Positions 56,008-64,000 of a stretch of DNA of 64,000 nucleotides are shown piece after piece. The DNA comes from Panorpa germanica (lineage: Eukaryota > Arthropoda > Insecta > Mecoptera > Panorpidae), in NCBI GenBank assembly GCA_963678705.1, contig OY783204.1, positions 24,686,759-24,750,758 on the forward strand, in the 5' to 3' direction. The stretch's first letter is position 1. Each line of letters begins with the position of its first letter. The notes beneath the pieces were generated by a model. That model was not told the origin of the DNA and did not search any database. It saw only the letters and a program-made list of their open reading frames with translations. Both the position numbers and the translations under genes were made by a program.

Positions 56008-57300
56008 GGGGATCGTCTCCTAGGTGATATTTAATCTAAATCGTGTGTTCATTAGATCCATTTTCTATCAAATATTTACTGTTTAGAAAATATTTTTTTG
56101 GTGAAATGTATTAAATAAAGATGAATAAATGATTTAATAATGAAAAAATTTTAAAAATTCGTATAGAACTAGTATAAATTAATTGCTAAAAAGTACCAAT
56201 TTTTGCAATGTTTAAGGTGCTTTATTTTGCCCTTAAGGTTAGAATATTAAAAATTTGAACTTATTAACTCTTAGGTTTAACCTTACCCTTTAATACTTTA
56301 TTATCTTTGATAATTTTCGACTCAGAATACCAAGTAGGAAATGTATTTTAGTAAGTCATGTTTTTGAATTATTTTATTCAATAAAATCACTTGCCTACAT
56401 TCAGATGCGGTGAGGAATCGGGCAGAGGGGAAATGGTGGGGGTAATTTCACAGACAGGTTAAAGCTGCTGATTTCTATGCATGTGTGCATACTGTTTGTG
56501 CGTATGAAGATTTTGTGTAGTATGCGTGTAGCTTATCTGGAGTATGCTATGCTGTATGTTATCTCTCTAATTTATCAATAACATTTACAGGCTCTAAAGC
56601 TGGTGTCGTTCTAAGTTATTTAAGAAATTGAATAGCCCACATCTCTGATTCATTTTAACATACTAGCGTTCACCATGTCGCAAAGCGACGACTGTTCTAT
56701 ATTGTTGAGTTGAATACAATGTAATAACTCGTAATTTCATTTCAAATTTTTATTCCATCGTTAAACTGAAATATTTGGATATAATAATGAAGAGGCGTTC
56801 AATATTAAAAATATTTTTTCATATAACCTAAATATAAAAAAAAATATTTGTTTCAATTTATTTGTTTCATTTGTTTTATTTTGTTTTAAACTTACGCGTT
56901 TTTTGACAAACTTTTTTTTTTCAAAATTTAGGAATTTTTCTTTCGATTTCAAATGTAAAACCTTAGTAAAAACTATAATAAAACCTATGTATTATGTATA
57001 GAGAACAATAACAATTCTTGTAACATAAATTTGAACATGGTTCGAAGTACAATATGCACAGGTCAAGGATAGCAATTAAAGACGGAAATCGATGAAAGAA
57101 GCTGACCAAGAGAAGCTAAACTGGCAATATCTGAAGTTAGTGTGGACACAGACTTTAATAACGGTGGTCGCTGATGGTGCTTGGGCGAAGAGGTCTTACA
57201 AACCTAGTTACAACTCTGTTATGAACAAAATACTACTAGTTACAACTCGGTTATAAAACTAGTTACAATCTGTAATGAATCATGATTCGTTTGATATAAA

Positions 57301-57867
57301 AATTGGGATCAATCTGCTAAGTCTATAAAAGCTGACATTATTGCAGAAGGTTTTAGCCGTAGTGTAGAAATGCATGGACCAAAATATAACAGATTAATTG
57401 GTGGCAACGACGTAGTGTCATATACCGAATATTTAAACATAACCTTTTGGTCCTAATCTACTGGTGGAAATGCTGCCGAATATTTTAATCCTATTGTTGC
57501 AAAATACATAGAGATTCAAGTGTTTCGTTGTAGATTTGTAGTTCGTTTAAAAATACTTCTCCGAATTTGGTTGACTTAGATCTAGTATTTTATTTTAACA
57601 CACTTATATTACCCATATAATTAAGTAACAGAATCTATATGGTACAAAATATGGTTTTTCTTAATGATTTAAAATGGTAATATAAGTAAATTGTCGTTTT
57701 TAATTTACCAAACAAGAGTAAATAATACACTTCGTGGATCTTATGAAGCGAGGTATAATATAGCTGTTTCATCTTACGACAAAGGAAAAGAGCTGCACTG
57801 GTCATTGCATAAGGCACTACTTGATGAAAAACTGTCCAGAAAAGTATACGCAGAAATGTTCAAGTAG
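57301..57867 (+). pseudogene. Mutator-like transposase remnant
   Basis: In one frame, 57301-57456 reads KADIIAEGFSRSVEMHGPKY then LIGGNDVVSY, and 57718-57867 reads LRGSYEARYNIAVSSYDKGK. I recall these blocks from insect proteins annotated as Mutator-like transposase domain, where the first usually has an IGDGDSS motif; here it is changed to IGGNDVV. Several stops lie between. The family call rests on remembered conservation and needs a search. Its place upstream of a YqaJ-type gene fits one decayed element. Confidence 0.5.
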
Positions 57868-57869
57868 AA

Positions 57870-58460
57870 AATTTAGAGAAAATAAAAATATAGAACGAAG
57901 ACGCTTAATATTCGCGGAAAGCAAAATTTTAAAGAAAATAAGAGAGGATAGCATAAAGAATGGGGGGGAGGAGGTCCAAAAAAGAGAAAGGAGTACTTTG
58001 AAAGGAATGGAATGGTGATCGAGGAGGCAGAGAGGAGAAGAGAAGGTGGCGCAAGTGTGGAAGAGGAGCTAAGGAGAAGGGAGAAGAAGATACAACAGCA
58101 GGAGAGAATGGGAAAAATAGAAAAAAGTAACTACAATAAAAGATATAAAAGGTTATGGGAAAATAATGTGCCTCAGTACCTTATAGAAAAAGACATAAAA
58201 ACACATAAGAAGAACAGCAAGGTTTAGATTGGGAAATGAGGAAAAAGGAAACAGATACTGGGACAAGAGTGAGGAAAGAAAGTGTAGAATGTGCGGAGCG
58301 GAGGACGAAACACTGGAGCACATTAAGTTTGAGTGTAAGGAAAAAGTAGCGAGCGAAAGGAATATTGGCCAGCTATTTAAAGGGAGGCAGTGATGAAATG
58401 TATTAGAAATATAATACTGTAGATTGTAAAGCCGAAAGGCACACACAATTAATATATATA
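57870..58460 (+). pseudogene. LINE reverse-transcriptase 3' end fragment
   Basis: KSNYNKRYKRLWENNVP near 58120-58170, then in another frame (58208-58393) RFRLGNEEK and CRMCGAEDETLEHIKFEC, the C-terminal CCHC-like motif. It ends near a LINE-like 3' end GTAAAGCCGAAAGGCAC. Same family as 4190-4870. Frame breaks make it non-functional. Confidence 0.75.
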
Positions 58461-58465
58461 ATAAC

Positions 58466-59196
58466 AAGAACAATTTAAAAAATCACTTTGTAAAACCTCA
58501 GTGGAGATAATTGAGCTTGAAAAGAATACAAAAGAGCAAAGTCGCAATATCTTGTGGAAGCAAGAAAGATAGAAGCGACTAACATCATCTTCATTTGGTA
58601 AAGTTTGTAAAATGAGAAAGAAGACATCTTGTGCAAATTTAGTCAAAAACCATCTTTATAGCACATTTGCTGGAAATAAAGCAACAAGATATGGTATAGA
58701 AAAAGAACCTGTGGCTAAAAATGATGTATCGAAGTTACTAAATTTAGAAATAGCAGATGCAGGTTTATTTATTGACAAAAACTATCCATTTCTTGCAGCT
58801 AGTCCTGATGGACTAATAGGAGAAGATGGTTTAATAGAAATTAAATGTCCAGCTTCGAGTATGTTAACAGCAATTGCGGCAATTGAATCAAAGAAAGTAA
58901 CATTTGGAACAATTGCAAATGGCTTGTTTAAATTAAAAAAAAATCATGATTTTTACTATCAAATACAAAGGCAGCTACAAGTTACACAACGCAAATATTG
59001 TTTGTTTGTGTTTTGGACTCCTGTTGAAAAACCAATCAATATTCTCTATGAGAGAATTGAAAGAAATGAGAGATTTTGGGAAGAAGAAATGAAATCCAAA
59101 TTATTATTTTTTTATAACGAATGCTTACTTCCCGAGATAGTAGACTCTCGATACCTTCGAAATATGCCTATTCGAAATCCAGATCGTAATGGATAA
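58466..59196 (+). pseudogene. YqaJ-type exonuclease gene with a premature stop
   Basis: The open part from ATG 58612 gives 194 residues with a PD-(D/E)xK nuclease core: RYGIEKEP (E30/E32), ASPDG (D66), EIKCP (E76, K78) and YYQIQRQLQVT. This is the lambda-exonuclease/YqaJ fold, which digests one DNA strand and is found in phage recombination genes and in some animal transposons. The frame continues upstream (RLTSSSFGKVCKM, the usual start of the domain) but is cut by TAG at 58570-58572, so the copy is probably dead or starts late. It sits near the 3' end of the TTAA element. Confidence 0.8.
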
Positions 59197-59571
59197 TTTA
59201 TAATCAAGAAACCACAGTTTTATGTTTAGTTTTTATCAAATTAATAGGTTATAAAAGTACATATATTTATATATGTATAATTTTAGAATATTAAAATTAT
59301 TAAAAATTGTTACATTAAATTTTATTAGTTTTTTTTAATTATATTATAATATAATTTAATTAAATTGTTATATTTTTATTTATTCTTAGTGTAAAATTTT
59401 ATGGTTCTTTTATTTTAATGTTGTGCAACACTGGAAATCTTAATTACGCTTACAAATAGTTTTTATCCCTGAGATAAGACTTTTTAGCCACGCCTACGCA
59501 CTCGTCTTTCCCTTCTACACTTCTTAAAATGCTTTGTTTATTTTAAGTTCCTCTCTGAGGAGACGAGCGCC
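59197..59571. other. 3' part of the TTAA transposon
   Basis: AT-rich non-coding sequence leading to the right terminal repeat GAGGAGACGAGCGCC. Confidence 0.7.
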
Positions 59572-59825
59572 TTAAAATCATAAAAGTGAACCTTTTCATC
59601 ATTTTTAACAAGATTATAGTCTTCTTTCTATATGGAGATATAATAAAAAAAATTTTTTGGATTTCTTGAAATTTTTTGATGCAGTTACTTTCGCTAAGGC
59701 TTTGAAATAAATAACTGCATTATTACTTTTTAAATATCTACGCAGATACTCAAAAAATTGCATTGCTCTTAAAATCATAAAAGTGAACCTTTTCATCATT
59801 TTTAACAAGATTATAGTCTTCTTTC
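59572..59825 (+). repeat. 146-bp array, continuation after the nested transposon
   Basis: Resumes the variant unit (AATCATAAAAGTGAACCTTT) exactly where 56007 stopped and runs for one further variant unit. Confidence 0.85.
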
Positions 59826-59969
59826 ATTGCATACTCCGACAGAGAGATTTAATATATTAATACTCGTATATCATAAACTAAAATACTTATTTAAAAATGA
59901 ATTATAAATTTGAAATCAGCATTTAAAATTAAGTTAAAAACCGTTATAAAAATAAGATATTTTTTTCTT

Positions 59970-60023
59970 CAATTTTTATGAAAAGTAAGAAGAGTATAGT
60001 CTTCTTACTTTTCATAAAAATTG
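59970..60023. repeat. Perfect 23-bp hairpin at the array centre
   Basis: 59970-59992 is the exact reverse complement of 60001-60023, with the 8-bp loop AGTATAGT. On each side lies a direct repeat (about 59899-59966 and 60077-60142, containing AAATTTGAAATCAGCATT). Confidence 0.9.
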
Positions 60024-60149
60024 TTCGACTTTTTATGCCGATATCTCGTAAACCTAAAGAGTTATCTAAAAATTAATTACAAATTTGAAATCAGCATTCA
60101 AAGTTATATAAAAACCGTTAAAAAAATAATATATTTCCTTCTTCAGTTT

Positions 60150-61290
60150 TTCAATGAAAGAAGGCTATAATCTTGTTAAAAATGATGAAAAGGTTCACTT
60201 TTATGATTTTAAGAGCAATGCAATTTTTTGAGTTTCTGCGTAGATATTTAAAAAGTAATGAAGCAGTTATTTATTTTAAAGCCTAGCGAAGATAACTGCA
60301 TCAAAAAATTTCAAGAAATCCAAAAAAAAAATGTTATTATATCTCCATATAGAAAGAAGACTATAATCTTGTTAAAAATGATGAAAAGGTTCACTTTTAT
60401 GATTTTAAGAGCAATGCAATTTTTTAAGTATCTGTGTAGATATTTAAAATGTAATGAAGCAGTTATTTAATTTAAAGCCTAGCGAACATAACTGCATCAA
60501 CAAATTTCAAGAAATCCAAAAATAATTTTTAGAAAAAAATGTCCATGAATTTAAAAAAGGTCGTATAAAAGCCAGATTCGCGTAGATATTTAAAATGTAA
60601 TGAAGCAGTTATTTAACTTAAAGCCTAGCGAACATAACTGCATCAAAAAATTTCAAGAAATCCGAAAAAAAATTTTAGAAAAAAAAGTCCATGAATTTAA
60701 AAAAGGTCGCGTAAAAGCCAGAATCGCGTAGATTTTTAAAATGTAATGAAGCAGTTATTTAATTTAAAGCCTAGCGAACATAACTGCATCAAAAAATTTC
60801 AATAAATCCGAAAAAAAAATTTAGAAAAAATAGTCCATGAATTTAAAAAAGGTCACGAAAAAACCCGAATCGCGTAGATATTTAAAATGTAATGAAGCAG
60901 TTATTTAATTTAAACCCTAACGAACATGACTGCATCAACAAATTTCAAGAAATCCAAAAATAATTTTTAGAAAAAAATATCCATGAATTTAAAAAAGGTC
61001 GTATAAAAGCCAGATTCGCGTAGATATTTAAAATGTAATGAAGCAGTTATTTAATTTAAAGCCTAGCGAACATAACTGCATCAAAAAATTTCAAGAAATC
61101 CGAAAAAAAAATTTAGAAGAAAAAGTCCATGAATTTAAAAAAGGTCACGTAAAAGCCAGAATCGCGTAGATATTTAAAATGTAAAGAAGCAGTTCTTTAA
61201 TTTAAAGCCTGGCGAACATAACTGCATCAAAAAAAATTAAGAAATCCAAAAAAATTTTTAGAAAAAGAAGTCCATGAAATTAAAAAAGGA
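60150..61290 (-). repeat. 146-bp tandem array, right (inverted)
   Basis: Reverse complement of the left array. The CGTAG landmark recurs near 60581, 60727, 60873, 61019 and 61165, every 146 bp. Units next to the centre are the longer variant type with AAGGTTCACTTTTATGATTT. Units are more diverged than in the left array. Confidence 0.9.
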
Positions 61291-62324
61291 CAATACTACG
61301 TGGTTCAATAATATTAGGGAAATTACATATTTTACACTAATAATTTTAAGTTTATATATTTCTACCTTTTCTAATACGTTTTCTTTCTTTTTCAGGAATG
61401 ATGCTCGATCAACGAAACTCAAGCCTGTCCACTAATGCCGGCCACTAGCACAAACATCAAGAAAAACCAAGAAAAATATGAAGAGCCAACATATGCATAG
61501 AGCGTTGATGCTTGATACCAGACAAGAGCTATATTTCCTGGGTTTGGTTGTTGATGTGAGAGTTCACAAATATCATAAACTTATTAGCAGTGGTGTAGCC
61601 CACGTATATGAAGCCACGACACCATAAAAACATCCAATAATAGAAGGAGGTCGTCGTTGACAGGACTCAACATCGGAAATACGCCGACTTTAAATAAATA
61701 TATATAAAAAAAACTATTATATAGCAATAATTAGTATCTAAGCAATTAATTGTATAATAAAGTTTAATAAATATTATAAAACCATAAATTTAGAGGAAAA
61801 TAAAAAATATATAATATACCTGAAACATTACTTCTTTTATTTCTATTTATAATTTTCTAATTTAATTTATTGTCTCAAATTCATTCGTATCGAGAAAATG
61901 AATTATTTGATAATAAGTATTCGGGTAACATACAATTAAAAATTAAAAAACAATTAAAAGTATTGTACATGTATATTGCACATGTAATCAAAGTAATAAT
62001 AATAAAACACACTTAATAAAATATAATTAATTTATTAAATATAATATTAATAACTACATTAAATTAATATATAATATATAATATAATAATAATAATAATA
62101 CTTTACAATCGTATTATTATGTTACCACAGATACAACTTTTTGTGAAAAAATATACATTTCACAACTAACATTTTTGTTCTATCATTAATTTTTGTTTTT
62201 GTTTCTTTCTTTAAAATTCCAACAACTAACTACTCTATAATAGTTATCAAAAATAAGATAAAAACAATTGTTAGTATATTACAATTAATGTTTTTGAGAA
62301 ATAAGTCTCCCGAGCCAGCCTGTT
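61291..62324. other. Intergenic stretch with SINE-like sequence
   Basis: 61395-61690 shares CAAGAGCTATAT, TGGGTTTGGTTGTT and CATCGGAAAT with the SINE at 50255-50480. The remainder is AT-rich with short ATA/AAT microsatellite runs near 62065-62100. A candidate minus-strand poly(A) signal for the uncoupling-protein gene is at 62031-62036. Confidence 0.45.
62031..62036 (-). promoter_or_regulatory. Candidate polyadenylation signal
   Basis: TTTATT on the plus strand (AATAAA on the minus), about 290 bp after the uncoupling-protein stop. Low specificity in AT-rich DNA. Confidence 0.3.
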
Positions 62325-63907
62325 CTAAACGTCAACAGGGGGCCTCCTTACTTTTTGGACTCCAGCTTTTATTTGTTCATATGTTATCCACAGGCAAATA
62401 TTCCAGGAGACCAGTCGAATGAATGAAGGCACAAATCTGTAAATAATAAGACAATAATTAGAATAGAAGAACATATATAGTGTAGCGTCTACTTCTATTG
62501 TTAATGAAATTTTATCAGAAAATGCTGAAGTGATTGAAGTGTTTCTCAAATTATTATTAAACCTACCCTTTATATAAAGCAGTAGCTCCCTCTTTGCTTA
62601 TCAACTGTATCGTACAATCGATAGGCCCATTATATTTCCCTTTGGGTGCGTTCATATAGCGTGTTTTTATGACGTCAGCAGGAGAAGCACAAACAGTCGC
62701 ACAGAAACCTGTAATTAAATAAATTGAAAGTAAATATTTTGCTCTTATAAATAATTTATTTATTATTGAAATATAAAACAACCTAATCAAAACAGTTTAA
62801 TTAGTAACTAAAAAAGAGTTTTAAGAAATAGAAATTAACATAATTAATATACGTACCAGCTGCGCATGCGGAAGCAAAATGGAGAGGCACGCTGTCATTC
62901 ATGTGTACGTACTTCATAAGAAGGTCTTTGACAACATCGTAGCAAACAATCTCGGAGACATTGATAATGGCGTTTCTACAGATGTTCGGAACCGTGCCTG
63001 AAAATTAATTACAATGTAAACATCAACATCTATCAGTGATTGCGTTCATTTAGTGTTATTGATAATCTAGCACAGGAAACTATACTGACCTCTCCATAAA
63101 CCTTGGAGTCTTTCTTCTAAAAAGATTTGTCTGTAGGCTTGGAATGTGGATTTGTACCTTTAAAGATAAAAACATCATTTTAATATCACACTAGTTCAAC
63201 ATTTCAGTTATGTTAAAGTAAAATTGGAAGAAAATGTCCTATGTCTTAATTTCTATAAAAGTGTACTATCCATTGATAAAGTTGGTTACTAGAACCTTAA
63301 ATTTCCAATTATTTTTTTATAACTCATTATATTTAGGTAGAGTTTAGGTTACAAGAGATATTAACAATTAAAAAAGTCATTTTGACTCTTTAATTATTAA
63401 AGGGATTCAACATTGTGCAACATTCCAGTTGCATGTGACATCACAACCGGTAGTTGCTATCTCTTTCACACGACAGAGCGTGAAAGAGATAAATTCTTGA
63501 CAGAACAATAAAATTTCAATATTATGTCTGCCGTAACAGGGTTAAATAAAATAAAAACTTATTATTCTTTGACTTGACTTGATTATTTCGACTACCAACA
63601 GCTACAAAATATTACCACCTACTCAACAAATAACTGACGTTAAAATACATTTCTAAAACTACAATTCGAATTTTTAATTGGTATATCTCCGTCAACATTT
63701 AGATATTTAATAAAATGGATTGAAAAATGGACCACTAAAAAACCATTATAAAAGATACATACCTAGCTTCTGCTCCTGGCATTCTTGAATGTGCTTGATA
63801 TCGAACTTTAACGACATCTGTTGGTTGTGCAAGCAAAACGCAAGCGCACCCTGTTGAAAATCCGGCTAATATTCGAGCACCAAATTGCATACTAACATCA
63901 TTTTTAT
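62325..63907 (-). CDS. Mitochondrial uncoupling protein, UCP2-like (3' five exons)
   Basis: Minus-strand exons 63763-63907, 63090-63157, 62857-62997, 62567-62708 and 62325-62436 (stop 62325-62327) join in frame with GT-AG introns. They encode the second and third repeats of an SLC25 carrier in the inner mitochondrial membrane. Signatures: QPTDVVKVR and SPADVIKTRYMN (PxDxxKxR motifs), GLWRGTVPNICRNAIIN, and EGATALYKGFVPSFIR. Several stretches match the UCP1-3 pattern, for instance SWNICLWITYEQ. Uncoupling proteins let protons or anions leak and lower membrane potential; whether this one does is inference. The first repeat lies beyond the window edge. The intron 63158-63762 carries a diverged MITE-A. 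UCP4-type carriers are a less likely alternative. Confidence 0.93.
63236..63745 (+). repeat. Diverged MITE-A in an uncoupling-protein intron
   Basis: Shows MITE-A blocks in order (GTCCTATGTCTTAATTTCT, CTCCGTCAACATTTAGATAT) but lacks both intact ends. It contains the small ATCTCTTTCACAC hairpin segment seen at 44050. Confidence 0.75.
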
Positions 63908-64000
63908 CTATAAAAATAAAGTAATCATTGAAGTATACATAATTGCCCAATATTTTCTACTATAAGATTCGTTCGGTTTACTTTTGCATTAGTTTTTTAC

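Larger units (their letters stand above)
56008..59571 (+). mobile_element. TTAA transposon with Mutator-like and YqaJ gene remnants
   Basis: 3564 bp inserted in a variant unit of the 146-bp array. The ends GGGGATCGTCTCCT and (inverted) GGCGCTCGTCTCCT match at 12 of 14 positions, flanked by TTAA on both sides. It carries a decayed transposase-like gene (57301-57867) and an exonuclease gene (58466-59196), both plus strand, separated by a LINE fragment (57870-58460) that probably inserted later. TTAA duplications occur in piggyBac and Kolobok superfamilies; the coding remnants do not look like piggyBac. Confidence 0.82.
54880..61290. mobile_element. Foldback-like element with inverted 146-bp tandem arrays
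   Basis: A left array (54880-56007, continuing 59572-59825 after the nested transposon) and a right array (about 60150-61290) are reverse complements. The centre has a perfect hairpin at 59970-60023. Tandem-repeat arms in inverted orientation around a spacer recall Drosophila FB elements. The outer boundaries and target duplication could not be fixed, so a rearranged satellite is an alternative. Confidence 0.6.

Noticed and set aside
58012..58227. Glu/Arg/Lys-rich open frame suggesting a coiled-coil protein
   Set aside because: It is part of the decayed LINE fragment, shown by KSNYNKRYKR and the downstream CCHC-like motif.
63735..63950. 71-codon open frame taken as a complete small protein
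   Set aside because: Only its 63763-63907 portion is coding, as one exon of the uncoupling-protein gene; the upstream residues are intron.

Overview
The window is AT-rich eukaryotic nuclear DNA, most likely from an insect. Evidence: genes split by GT-AG introns, a Jockey-type LINE with a poly(A) tail, Ty3-type LTR elements, hAT and mariner-like miniature transposons, tRNA-like SINEs, and host genes of animal type (cytosolic carboxypeptidase, SIAH-like RING protein, mitochondrial uncoupling protein). The insect order cannot be fixed from the sequence. All homology calls are from motifs read by eye; no search was run.

Layout. 1-10 kb: no supported gene; dispersed repeats, a miniature element (called MITE-A here) between inverted arms, a LINE 3' remnant and a SINE. 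10.2-15.4 kb: a foldback element split by an apparently complete Jockey-like LINE with two overlapping ORFs, a poly(A) tail and a 12-bp target-site duplication. 15.4-25.9 kb: gene-poor, with truncated foldback copies and miniature elements. 26-34 kb: a 7.7-kb LTR element with an uninterrupted 1649-codon Gag-Pol ORF, 748-bp LTRs that look identical and a 4-bp duplication, sitting in the loop of an older palindrome; one palindrome arm also carries a likely solo LTR. 35.0-35.9 kb: a single-exon SIAH-like E3 ligase gene. 36.3-37.2 kb: MITE-A with a mariner-like MITE (MITE-B) nested at TA. 37.8-43.3 kb: a second, internally deleted relative of the LTR element that keeps Gag and protease only but has twin 826-bp LTRs and a 4-bp duplication. 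46.1-46.7 kb: a hAT-type MITE. 47.4-50.9 kb: the last five exons of a CCP1/Nna1-like carboxypeptidase. 51.2-52.6 kb: a decayed hAT element. 54.9-61.3 kb: two inverted arrays of a 146-bp repeat around a central hairpin, like a foldback element, with a 3.56-kb TTAA transposon inserted; that transposon holds remnants of a Mutator-like transposase and a YqaJ-type exonuclease. 62.3-64 kb: the last five visible exons of an uncoupling-protein gene on the minus strand.

The three host genes appear unrelated and form no operon or cluster. Most structure in the window is layered transposition, and the order of events can be read from nested target-site duplications. The most unusual items are the TTAA element with a nuclease gene, the inverted 146-bp arrays, and the Gag-protease-only LTR element whose LTR carries a copy of its own LTR/primer-binding-site junction.
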